A stretch of DNA of 27,652 bases, from NCBI GenBank assembly GCA_029204225.1, contig MU836522.1:1-27652 (forward strand), written 5' to 3'. This DNA is from Diphasiastrum complanatum. Its lineage: Eukaryota > Streptophyta > Lycopodiopsida > Lycopodiales > Lycopodiaceae. Each line of letters opens with the position of its first letter. The first letter of the stretch is position 1. The translations under genes were made by a program, and so were the position numbers. Below are positions 1-8,639 of the stretch, one piece after another. The notes under the pieces are model-generated. The model was not told the origin of the DNA. It worked only from the letters and a program-made list of their open reading frames with translations, and made no database searches.

Positions 1-572
1 TCTGAGTGCAACATGCTTTTTATTTAATGGATGCCAGGCTCCAGCATGAAAAGTTTAATAGACACCGGATCTTCCAACCACTTAGCCAACTACATAATTA
101 CAACTTATTGAACAATACTGTCAGATATATGATTACTGCAATAACGAGCAGGAGGCATAACTGACACTTTAGAAGATCCACACTTAATCATTGAGATACA
201 GCCTGTAGGAAGTAGACTGTAGATTGGTACATTGAGAGGTAAGTAGGTATGGAGACAAGATTTTGAGTCCGTTAACTCTAGTTTGTGAAGTTTGGTATGC
301 TTATTATATGATGGAGTTGGTTGCTTGGCTAAGAATGTTGTTGGATTGTTATTTACTTCTTGTTTTGTTATGTGGTAATCCGTTAAAAGTGGTAAGGGGT
401 TTGGTTTGGTTTTGTACTTCTTACTTGATGATATCAATTGCGACTTTCTTGACTCTTCTTTCATGAAGAGCTTTTGTTGAGAAAGAGAATTCTAAGTACA
501 ATAGGTTTTAACATTTTTACGAAGGAAATGGAGGAGCCTCACAAAACTCGGGCAAAAATCCTTGTGTCAAAT
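1..572. other. AT-rich stretch without a recognisable gene
   Basis: No domain, RNA gene or transposon end was recognised. Open frames occur on both strands but overlap each other and have no recognisable protein signature. A short + frame at 46-111 contains Asp-Thr-Gly-Ser-Ser but stops at once, so it is not annotated as a protease. Confidence 0.5.
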
Positions 573-778
573 TTTTTTTACATGCACCTTCCAGCGCCCA
601 AAAGGTGCATGTAAAAAAAGTTACCTTTTTTTACCCGCACCTTCCACCCGGAAGGTGCATTAAAAAAAAAATTACACCAAAAAAAAGGAAAAAAAAAACA
701 GATTTGACGCCGATAAAGGACCCCTCCTTGGGTGTTTCGCCTAGGGAAGGGAGTGTGCTCCGGACGCCCTTCCTAGGC
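573..778. repeat. Three consecutive inverted repeats (foldback cluster)
   Basis: Hairpin 1 has a perfect 18-bp stem, 573-590 pairing with 602-619, around an 11-base loop. Hairpin 2 pairs 637-645 with 650-658 (GCACCTTCC with GGAAGGTGC), with T and A runs outside extending the pairing. Hairpin 3 pairs 739-751 with 767-778 (GCCTAGGGAAGGG with CCCTTCCTAGGC, one bulged base). Hairpins 1 and 2 share the GCACCTTCC core. The cluster may be part of a foldback or MITE-like element; no transposase was seen. Confidence 0.6.
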
Positions 779-959
779 TGAACGCCTTCAAATGGGCGTA
801 CCCCCCCCGATTATAGTTGTTATGTGTTCTTTCTCATAATAACGGTGAGAAGCTTTTAGGAAGGGTAGATAAAAGATATGAAACATATAGCATAAGCATA
901 GAGCTATCATGAGAGAAATTTTATTAAAGGAGAGGTAATTTTATAAAGGAGATAAATAT

Positions 960-1130
960 AACCCACAAAACTTATTATTGTCCGCATAAATCTAAGAATT
1001 ATGGGGGGGGGGGGGGGGGGCATGCGGGGGAGGGTCACCCTCCAAGGGCATTCCACCAAGGAAAGCCATCCGCCCGAGGGGAGCGCAAAGATTCCATTGT
1101 GGGGAGGCGCCTTCCTTTTCTTCATGAAAA
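960..1130. repeat. GC-rich block with a G18 homopolymer run
   Basis: A run of 18 G lies at 1003-1020, followed by a GC-rich segment to about 1117, inside otherwise AT-rich DNA. A shorter C run lies near 800. Read on the opposite strand, the C-run followed by ATAATT resembles the C-run followed by GATTATAG near 800, so 573-1130 may be one larger, diverged inverted repeat. The exact run length may be affected by sequencing error. Confidence 0.45.
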
Positions 1131-1232
1131 GGTAAAAAATGCTATTATGTTAATAGCATGCTTAGTTTTCTTTGTAAGAAATTAATATATTATTGTTGTG
1201 TAAGTCATCACTAGAATATTTTGTGAATCTTA

Positions 1233-1430
1233 TTGGGGAAGGTTAAGTTTGTTGCCCATTTCAAGGCATTGAGTAGGAATTTCTACTTATTCACCGTTGT
1301 TGACCAAGATGAAGTAACAATGACATGTGGTCCATACTTTTTCAGAGGAAAAATTGTTGATGTAATGCTTTATCATGACAATTTTGAAGTTGATTATGAG
1401 AAATTGAGATTGAGGCTAGAAATTTGCTAA
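1233..1430 (+). pseudogene. Weak DUF4283-like fragment (LINE ORF1-type), uncertain
   Basis: A 65-residue frame contains GPYFFRGKIVDVMLYHDNF. This resembles the stretch before the conserved 'vWvRlpgLP' block of DUF4283 proteins, which in plants are mostly encoded by LINE-type retrotransposons or derived genes. The downstream block expected in that family is not visible, and the frame stops at 1430. It is therefore at most a fragment, and it could be a chance frame. Confidence 0.2.
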
Positions 1431-2929
1431 TTTATCCCCAAAGTTCAAGTTTCTAAAAGGAAATTTAGTGCAAAATTTGGAAGAGTATATTTTTCTTGAT
1501 GTAAAAGAGTTTCAACAATCTCTACATACAACGACATGTATTGTTTAGAGGCTAGATAGAGTGATTGTGGAGGTAATTGAGTTAAAGATAGGAAATCGGT
1601 TACATAGTTAGAAGGTAGTTCTCAAAGGTCTTTTGAATCCATATCTTCATTGCAAAGGAGTAGGGATATGATTATAGAGTGTTCTATGGCTCTCAAGAGA
1701 GGATGCATGTGATTTGATGATAACATGTTTGATGACAGAAAGGAGAAACTATAAAACAGATTATTTAATTTATCTATTGAGGCAATTATATGGTATTTTG
1801 TATAATAATTAGAAACAATGTATAAATGGTAAAATCAACACGATTATATCAAAAACTAGATCGTTCTAATTAAGGTAGGAAGAAACAAATAAGACAAAGT
1901 TTTTTGGAAATGTCAGCAAACTACCTAAAATGTCAGTTTTGGAAGCGAAATGCAATCACAATATGTTTTGGGAATTTTTTAGGATTAGAATTTTTTTAGA
2001 GCTTGAAGATAAAAAAATAGCAATAATGTGAGTTGAAATCTCACATAAATATTGAGAAATAAATACAATATTTCTTTTCATAACGAAAAGAGTACATTTT
2101 ACCAGTTGTTCAAAAGTCATCCAATCAATTTGGGCTCAAACAGTTTCAAAATCTCCTATATCACCAGTCTTTTCAAGAGGTCAGGGCTTTATTTATAGAT
2201 GAACAACAGAGTCTTCATCATTTGTAGTCATTAGGAGAAATATGGACTCAAAAATGGGCCCTTTGAGAAGTTTGACTTTAGAGAGAGGCTACGTATAGAG
2301 AGATTGGAAACCGGTACCGTGTGATTGCCATTTTTCGAGTTTTTGGTAATGCCCGTATTTTAACTACTATGGTTAAATCTAGCTCTAACTTCACATTAAT
2401 TAGTTAAGTGGGCTTGTAATAACAGCCATACATTTTTTTTATACAATCTAGGCTGTAAACATCCACCAATAATAATAGTACAACATGGTACCCACCACTG
2501 CTAATCTGCAAAGATTTCAAAGTGTGTGATTGTCTAGGTGTTGATCCACTATCGACTGTCGACTTTCATTCTCGATTTATCGGTTCAGCGTGCGCCTCCT
2601 ATTTAGCCTCACTGCTGATCTGTACACATGCGTGTTGATCCGATACTAGGACAATGCATGGCCTGCACCAAGCAAACTACACGCCTTCATCCTGTCCCAC
2701 ATCAATGGTTCCTCTTGGTATGCGATTATGTGTCGCCATTAGTCCAAAATATGTCTATGGAAGTTGAGTATGAATGAGAACGAAGAGAATGAAGAGAATG
2801 AGACGTATACCTAAGAATGACAAGAAGTTCCTAAATTACATGGATTAGTTAACTACAGTTTACGACTATTGACATCAAATCAACCTCGAGTGTATAAATA
2901 CGAGCAGCAAAAGAGTATTCGGGCAGTAA
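1431..2929. other. AT-rich intergenic DNA, nothing recognised
   Basis: No coding frame with a recognisable signature, RNA gene or LTR end was seen. A short GAATGA-rich stretch lies around 2770-2800. Confidence 0.5.
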
Positions 2930-3064
2930 CTGTGGCCCAATTACAATCGTTTGTTTTGCCCCCGGCGAGATTTTTGAAAATCACCAAAATTTGGCTAAGA
3001 AAAATTTTCGTCTCGCCACCACTGTTACCCTTCGTCATAGATGGACACCATTGATTGGGCCACT
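2930..3064. repeat. Imperfect inverted repeat, MITE-like foldback
   Basis: GTGGCCCAAT near 2933 is repeated in inverted orientation (ATTGGGCCAC) near 3054-3063. Inside lie GGCGAGA (about 2963) and TCTCGCC (about 3010), with further T/A-run pairing between. The result is a nested hairpin of about 135 bp. No coding content is apparent and no target-site duplication was established. Confidence 0.4.
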
Positions 3065-3190
3065 TAAGCGTTGAAAGCGTGCGAAGTAAAAAAAAAAACA
3101 TCTTGACAAAGGGCCCATTTTGAGTTCTAATATCCCCTACTATCTACCTACTTTACCTCATTTATTAAGAAAAACTGAAAGCAATTTAAT

Positions 3191-3310
3191 TCACATCTTA
3201 ATATATTCTATGACTTTGTTAAATATTTCTACAGCAGCACCATGTCTGCCTTTTTGTACAATATATGCACTAGTGGTAGCCTTGCCATTAAAAAGATCTA
3301 ATACCCATCA
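3191..3310 (-). pseudogene. Methyltransferase motif I block (C-terminal end)
   Basis: After an in-frame TGA (3308-3310), 38 codons read WVLDLFNGKATTSAYIVQKG, then GRHGAAVEIFNKVIEYI, and stop at 3191. This matches the S-adenosylmethionine-binding motif I of N4/N6 methyltransferases (D-x-F-x-G-x-G-T-T, then G-R-x-x-x-x-x-E). The third Gly of the motif is replaced by Ala. Being at the C-terminus is what beta-class enzymes show. This is the strongest single piece of evidence for the family. Confidence 0.5.
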
Positions 3311-3343
3311 ACGAGGTGTGAAAAAATTCTATTAAATTATTGA

Positions 3344-3541
3344 TTAATTGTTTTTTGACATGGATAACCACTCATAAAATTTTTTATCTTTTTGATCACA
3401 GTTGGATAGTTGAATGGATGCCAAAATTGTTTGGCCTACCATGTTGTAATATAGCATTGAGCACTTGCAGTCAAGGGAATAATAGCCTATGGCTATATAG
3501 GTCTCCACTTCTTTGTAGAGCCTCGCTCCTCCAGCATTAAA
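3344..3541 (-). pseudogene. Central methyltransferase-like block
   Basis: A 65-codon open frame on the minus strand contains GGARLYKEVETYIAIGYYS and continues to a TAA near 3344. The Glu-Val-Glu-Thr-Tyr-x-x-x-Gly-Tyr-Tyr run resembles the strand region between motifs IV and I in N4/N6 methyltransferases. It lies between the motif IV-like and motif I-like blocks, in the expected order. The following motif I block is in another frame, so a frameshift or intron separates them. Confidence 0.3.
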
Positions 3542-3689
3542 TACATTTTATTTGCACTTGCAAACAAAAAAAGTCACATAAAAAATTTGACTTAAAAATG
3601 TGAATCTAAAGTTTAAAATATAAAATAAAGTTTTATGCAGCACATGAAACATTAACATAAATAACAAAAAAACTCATTTACGAACTTAC

Positions 3690-3741
3690 CACAACATTCT
3701 CAATGCCAACGTTGCAAACTTCCAGTAAATTTTTCTGTACA
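3690..3741 (-). other. Short exon-like block ending at a strong splice donor
   Basis: The block reads LLEVCNVGIENVV and is followed directly by GTAAGTTCG (3681-3689). It lies between the motif IV-like and GYY blocks and is preceded by an acceptor-like TTTTCAAG. This is inferred as a small internal exon of the methyltransferase-like gene. Confidence 0.3.
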
Positions 3742-3788
3742 CTTGAAAATTGCCAACTCGAATAAAAAATAATAATTTTCTAGATTAG

Positions 3789-3961
3789 AGAAGTTGTGCA
3801 TTTATCAAATTGCTACAAAACTAGTTGAAGCTCTGTGTATTTGAATAAAGACTCATAGTTAGAAAACCATTCATTTGAAGCCCATAAGGAATGCCAACAA
3901 CACAAAGTTTATAAGGTCTTCTTCTTAAAAATCTTGACAATTCTTTACAATCTCTCTCATC
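3789..3961 (-). pseudogene. Methyltransferase motif IV-like exon block
   Basis: A frame open for over 50 codons contains RRRPYKLCVVGIPYGLQMN. It has the hydrophobic strand followed by Pro-Tyr-Gly-Leu seen around the catalytic (D/S/N)PP(Y/F) motif of N4/N6 methyltransferases. The position usually held by the catalytic Asp or Ser is Gly here, so the copy would be inactive even if spliced. An acceptor-like CATAG precedes the block. The lower end is uncertain, because the frame stops near 3824 and no clear donor was found. Confidence 0.35.
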
Positions 3962-4158
3962 TATGGTATGAAACAATGGTTTATTTTAAACATTCTTACG
4001 GATGCAGGTCTTTATTGGATCCTCTTATACCACTGTTTCACCACAGACAAGTGTTTACCAATTTCTTTTCTCTGCTTTGGCTTTAAAAATACGTCTTCTG
4101 AATTGTTCAAGCAAAACATTGTTCTTTTTTATCCTCGGCGCTCTAAAAGCAAATAAAA

Positions 4159-4247
4159 AACTATGCTTAACATAGTTAAAAAAATGAATTATTAAAAATC
4201 TTAATGCACATGTATAAGATTTAGGAGATTCTATGCTCAGCATAGAA
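4159..4247. repeat. Two CTATG...CATAG palindromes in presumed introns
   Basis: 4159-4177 reads AACTATG, a 5-base loop, then CATAGTT. 4229-4247 is a perfect 9+1+9 palindrome, TTCTATGCT-C-AGCATAGAA. Both belong to the palindrome family seen again at 5329-5392. Confidence 0.6.
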
Positions 4248-4840
4248 AGAAAAAACTTACCATGTCTCAAAATAAAATAAGAAATTATAGAGCCTCTGGC
4301 ATTCCTCAAAATCCTTGCAATCTACTCCAATTATGAAAGCCTCTTGAATCTTCATAAATAGTTTATGCTTGAAATGCGAAATTTATTATTTTATGAGATA
4401 AATTTCAAAATTTGAAACTTTCTTAATCAATTAAAATGTAATTTTGCGAATATATTAAAACTTACCTATCTTTAAAATTCCTTGCCCATCTCAAACAATG
4501 GAGAGTTGTCCACCTGCTACTCTTAAAAAAACAATAACAATAACTCGGTTGAATTAATTCCTTGCATGTTCTTCCATTCTAAAATACCTATATCGACAGC
4601 AAAATGGGCTCTAAGGTTTGGAAAGCTAAGCTTGACATTTTTGTTTTTTTTTTATTATTAATTTTTGTGCAGAATGACCTTTTATTTTGAACTCTTTTTA
4701 TTTACCAAAACTTTTGTCTACAAGAGACCAAACCTAAAATATAAAAAAATTGTAATGAGAAAAGCTTTGAAATATTTGGCATTTAAAATTTTGAAAAGAG
4801 AAATAAACTTTGTTAAGTAAGAAAAAAATATTCACCTTAC

Positions 4841-5219
4841 CATTTCAAAATGCAAGCTATAATAAGTTATCATATTCAATGGGGCTCTGTGCTGGATTTT
4901 TAGCATCAAATGATAGGCCGATCTCCTGAGCACATTAATCTTTCAACTCCAGTTGTTTGATTTTCCCAACCTTTGAGCATTTGATATGGTCTTTGTAGAA
5001 ATATCATGTTCGTTGAGTTACTGTCATTTTCATTTTGTTGTCTTGGTAAAACTTGTGGTCCCAGGATAACAGCTTCACTTCTTCCATGGTCAAACCAACA
5101 AAAGCAATGGCGCCAACACTATGAAATGCAGGTATGTGAGGATATTCTAGAGCAAGCTCTTTTTGAGCTTTTAGACTATGAATACCTCCAAGAACAAAAA
5201 AATGATATAAATCTAACAT
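4841..5219 (-). pseudogene. ParB-like exon of the methyltransferase-like gene
   Basis: It follows a T-rich acceptor-like ...TTTTAG and ends at a GTAAGG donor (4835-4840). The first 71 codons are open and contain FVLGGIHSLKAQKELA and later GLTMEEVKLLSWDH. This is the ParB-type pattern of a G-x-H-(R/S)-x-x-A box followed by a 'Leu-x-x-Glu-Glu-Ala-x-x-Leu-Ala' helix. The same frame then continues through four stops (TGA 5004-5006, then TAA, TAG and TGA). Three of these would be Arg or Gln codons before a C-to-T change. Domain assignment is from pattern memory only. Confidence 0.5.
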
Positions 5220-5297
5220 CTAAAATTGAAATTTTTTTCTACAAAGTCACATTCATTAGGGCTATCAAAACCTACGAAGCTTCTTATGCTATTTTGT

Positions 5298-5530
5298 GCA
5301 TAGCAAAAGAATGGATGACAAACATTCCTTTGCTATGCTAAGCATAGCAAAAGAACGGATGACAATGACTTTGCTATACTGAGCATAGCAAAAAAAAGCT
5401 TTACCATCCATTTATTTTTCTATGTTGATGTGGCAAAAGGATCTCTTGTGATGTAAACCATAGCAATAAAAATTTTTGCTATCCCCAACATAACGAAAGA
5501 ACTTTGTGTTGTTATGTTGGTCATAACAAA
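5298..5530. repeat. Tandem palindromic repeat, TTTGCTATGCT-N-AGCATAGCAAA
   Basis: The unit beginning GCATAGCAAAAGAAYGGATG starts at 5298 and 5342, and its GCATAGCAAA part again at 5383. Between them lie an 11+1+11 perfect palindrome (5329-5351) and a near-perfect one (5370-5392). Further ATAGCAA/TTGCTAT and AACATAAC/GTTATGTT pairs continue to about 5530. This could be subterminal repeat structure of a non-autonomous DNA transposon; no terminal inverted repeats were identified. Confidence 0.6.
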
Positions 5531-5792
5531 CTATTCAATTATGATTCAAATTTGAAAATAAAAATGTTATGGGATATCACTGTTTGGGATCAAGTCTCCT
5601 CAACGCTATGTTGAATGCAATGGAAATGATGGTCGGTGAATGCTTGATCGCTCTGGTCACTAATCATATGTCAATGTGAGTGAGGTGGGTCGATTTTTTA
5701 TTCTTGTTCAAATATAGTTTCTTGAGGGTCACAAAATCAATTTGTAGACTCATTTCACATGTGCTTAGTCTTTGTACAAGTACTTTCCCATC

Positions 5793-6431
5793 ATGGCATC
5801 AATAGGAGCTTACTTATGGGAGGCAAGTGAAAGATTGAATTCATCCAACTATTCCATATGGAAAATGAGAATGAAATCCATATTGGTTTTGCAAGATCTT
5901 ATTGACATAGTGAGTGAAATTGAGGAGGAGCCTCAAAATCGACAAGAATCATCAAGATTTAAGAAGAGGTCAAGGATGGCCATACACTGCATCAAGATGA
6001 ATGTATCTAATAAAAAAATTGGAGCTCAACCAAGGAGTCTTGGAATATTTTGAAATCTATCTATGAATCCAAAGATACTTGAAGGATTCTCACTTTGAAA
6101 GATTAATCCTCCAAATGTCAAAGTAATGCAGAGAATGCCCAAAGCTATGTGTTGAGGGCGAAGGATTACAATAGAGAGCTTGCATGCATAGGAGATGCTA
6201 TGAAATGAAAGGAGCTTTTCCAAATAGTGTTGAATGGTCTATTGAGGTTTTCTCTACCTTGTCCACTCTTATGTCATTCAAGAGAAGCTTCCATCCATGG
6301 AGAGCCTAGAAGGGGTCTTGGTGGCTAAGAGAGTAGGCAAGAGCACAAGCTAGCAAGGATTCATGAGCAAAGAAGAAGAAGGCACTCATCACTCAAGGCA
6401 AAGACAAAGGCACAATCCAAGGAGGACAAAC
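5793..6431 (+). pseudogene. Ty1/copia gag fragment (DUF4219/UBN2-type)
   Basis: From the ATG at 5793 the frame reads MASIGAYLWEASERLNSSNY, then SIWKMRMKSIL. This is the typical start of copia capsid polyproteins, with the 'Asn-Tyr-x-x-Trp-x-x-x-Met' box. The open frame ends at 6053, and similarity continues in other frames (SWNILKSIYESKD, then AENAQSYVLRAKDYNREL) with stops. It breaks off where the next LTR begins at 6432, before any zinc knuckle, so that LTR most likely inserted into or deleted the rest. No LTR or primer site of its own was found upstream. Confidence 0.65.
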
Positions 6432-6771
6432 TGTTTAGAATAAGTAAGCCCGAGTTTCTTTTACAATTCATGAGTTTCCATGTTTAGCAGTGATTCGAGC
6501 TTTTTACTGTTTTTGTAATAGTGTGCATGAGTGCTAGCTTAACGGCACGCGTAGTGTAAGTTGGGACACGTGTCCCGTAACGGGGACCAAACTGCCATGC
6601 AACGGTACCCCACAAGAAATAAATTGTGTATATGTATTTTTCAGTTTCCTTTGTAAATACAATTCAGACATGTTCTCTTGGGTTGGTGTGTGATCTCTCT
6701 TTATTGCTTATCTGATTGATGTTAGTTTGCTTGCAAATTAGCTAACTATACTGCCAGTAAGATTCGTGACC
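6432..6771 (+). repeat. Copia LTR (5' LTR of a + strand element)
   Basis: It begins TGTTTAGAATAAG, like many copia LTR starts, and ends directly before a canonical primer-binding site. The interior shares GGGACACG(T/C)GTCC and TATATGTA...AAATACA stretches with the minus-strand LTR at 10529-10802. The two are therefore diverged members of one LTR family. Length is about 340 bp; the start is set by similarity and is less certain than the end. Confidence 0.6.
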
Positions 6772-6784
6772 TGGTATCAGAGCC
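6772..6784 (+). other. Copia primer-binding site (initiator Met-tRNA)
   Basis: TGGTATCAGAGCC is complementary to the 3' end of plant initiator Met-tRNA, the standard Ty1/copia primer. It fixes the end of the LTR and the + orientation of the element. Confidence 0.85.
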
Positions 6785-7576
6785 TGGAAGTGGAGTAGTT
6801 CGGGGTTAGCTGGAAGTCAAATTTTGGAAAATTCGAAGAACCGTTACGGTTAGTCAAGCGAGCAATCGTTTGCATGTGCAAAAGAATTCAAGCTTCAACA
6901 TAAAGCTTTTGGCTTAATCTGAGAGAAAAATAAAAAATTGTCAATTTTTGAGCCTGCTTTGGCATTTGTGCTCAGTCTGCACTCATTTGGATGCCATTTT
7001 CAGAGTGGTTTGAAGCAAAGGGCAGCAAGTAGTAGGGCAACCTCATAGCGTACTATTTGGTCAGCCAAAAATCTAGAAAACAGCTTTTTGAGGTTTTTTA
7101 AAGCCCAAGAAACCCCAATCTAGGGTTTGTATGCTCAAAACCGTGGATCTTTCTCCACATAGAGAATTGTTTAGTGATGTGAATGCATGGAGAGGGGCGT
7201 CCTAGCACAATATAGAATTTGGTAAAGAGCCATGAGGAGCCGCGGACAACAGAGGGGAGCTGTATCAGTTCTTTGGAGAGCGCTGCCATAGCCAAGGAGC
7301 TTGAAATCTCCAAAAGAGGAGGAGGGAGCTCGTAGATAGCTCGCGCGCATGTGGACTTGGCCTATCACGTTGTATATGGAAGGGTCTAGCGGCCAGGGGA
7401 GCATGGATCAGTGCTGAAATCGCTTGCAGGCCATTGGATCATAGGTTAGAAGATGGACGGCTGAGATTGACTTCTCAAAGAGTAGCATGGGCTGTAGGAT
7501 CTTTTCTAATGGTGAAGATTGGCTTGAAGGGTGCCCTGAAAAAGCCTTAACAAATTGAAGGGCTTTTTACACTTCT
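6785..7576 (+). other. Copia leader sequence, truncated at a head-to-head junction
   Basis: This non-coding leader shares blocks with the leader of the facing minus-strand element, for example AAAAATTG(T/A)CAATTTT, TTTGGATGCC and GACGGCT(G/C)AGATTG. The + gag that should follow is absent. At about 7576 the sequence switches to minus-strand integrase of the next element. Confidence 0.5.
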
Positions 7577-8629
7577 ATCAAATGCATCTGATTTCTTCTT
7601 CAAGAAGTAGATCCACGTCTTACGTGACATATCATCAATAAAGGTCATGAAATAGAAGGCTTTACCTAAGGACATGGTCCTCATAGGCCCGCATAAATCT
7701 GTGTGGATTAAATCCAGGACGTTCTTTGCTCTTGCAACACCCCCTTTATTGAACTTCTCTCGATGCTGCTTCCCATATACACAGGATTCGCACATCGATT
7801 TCAAGTGATCTTCTATGGTAGGCAATCCTGTTACCATCTCCAATTTTCTCATCAAACTGAGGCTTCCCAAGTTCAAGTGACCAAGCCTTTTATGCCACAA
7901 CTCAGTTTGCGATGGAATGGACGATACAAGTCCATGTTGCCCCTTAATTGTAGCATTAAATCTGTACAATTTTGTATTGGGCTCTCTTACTCCATCCGCA
8001 ATAACTTTGAACTTTTGGTTCACATCCTTCACAAAGCAACGATCATGGGCGAATTCTACTTTCAACTTTTGATCAGTAATGACTCCAACAGAAAGTAGAT
8101 TTTTCTTCAAATCTGGTACGTAAAGTACCTCCCTGATCATCCTGCTTTTTCCATCAAGTAGTTGGATTGAAACGGTGCCTATCCCCTTGATCTTGCACAC
8201 CTCACCATTTGCTTGTGAAACAAATGTTCCATTATCCAACACCTTCAAACTACTGAACCAATTCTTGTTACCTGTCATGTGTCTTGTGGCTCTTGAGTCA
8301 ATATACCATGCTTGATCATCTTGATTAGATAACAATGCAGATATGAAGATACTAGAGTCTTCAATCTCACCCTCATCGACAAGGTTACCTACTTGTTTTG
8401 GTTTCCCCTTGCCTTGTTTCGCCAGGAATTTGCGACATTCACTCTTCCAATGGCCCTTTTTACCACAATGGAAGCACTTGCCTTTCTTCTTAGTTTTACT
8501 GGAAGATCCCTCGTCCTCCTGAGACTTGGCAAATTGCTGCTTAGACTTCTTCTTGCCCTTGCCCTTGCCTTGTTTTTGGCATGTCGCAAGTGCCTGATCG
8601 TCAATGTTTTGACATCTAACTTTCACCAT
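7577..8629 (-). pseudogene. Copia pol fragment: zinc knuckle, protease, GAG-pre-integrase, integrase start
   Basis: Read from 8629 downward, a basic Lys-rich stretch leads to a zinc knuckle CFHCGKKGHWKSEC (8435-8476). A protease block WYIDSRATRHMTG (about 8270-8308) follows, then the GAG-pre-integrase region with LWHKRLGHLN and MCESCVYGKQH, and the first integrase catalytic block HTDLCGP (about 7685-7705). The frame is otherwise open. Two defects stand out. The protease triad Asp-Ser-Gly reads Asp-Ser-Arg, a change explained by one G-to-A. The integrase ends after KKKSDAFD at about 7577, so the second Asp, the Glu, reverse transcriptase, RNase H and 3' LTR are all missing. The element cannot be autonomous. 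Confidence 0.85.
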
Positions 8630-8639
8630 TTCTCTACGT

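Larger units (their letters stand above)
3191..5219 (-). pseudogene. Decayed ParB-like / N4-N6 DNA methyltransferase-like gene
   Basis: Several exon-sized blocks on the minus strand, read from 5219 downward, fit one protein. First comes a ParB/sulfiredoxin-fold block (4841-5219). Smaller blocks (about 4466-4513, 4261-4367, 4059-4142) follow without a recognised domain. Next is a PYKLCVVGIPYGL block like methyltransferase motif IV, then an aromatic EVETYIAIGYY block, and finally VLDLFNGKATT, like motif I. Motif IV before motif I is the permuted order of beta-class N4/N6 methyltransferases. Consensus-like splice donors (GTAAGT or close) end several blocks. In-frame stops and at least one frame change show that it is broken, and the motif IV Asp and a motif I Gly are replaced. 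The 5' exons were not found. The ParB and motif I blocks are the firmest parts. Activity is not expected. Confidence 0.45.

Noticed and set aside
46-111. Short + frame with Leu-Ile-Asp-Thr-Gly-Ser-Ser, like an aspartic protease site
   Set aside because: It ends after about 21 codons and no flanking protease or polyprotein block could be followed in any frame.
105-464. 119-codon minus-strand frame
   Set aside because: No recognisable domain, low-complexity composition, and it overlaps a + frame; probably chance.
7763-8098. + strand frame of 111 codons
   Set aside because: Antisense shadow of the well-supported minus-strand copia pol fragment.
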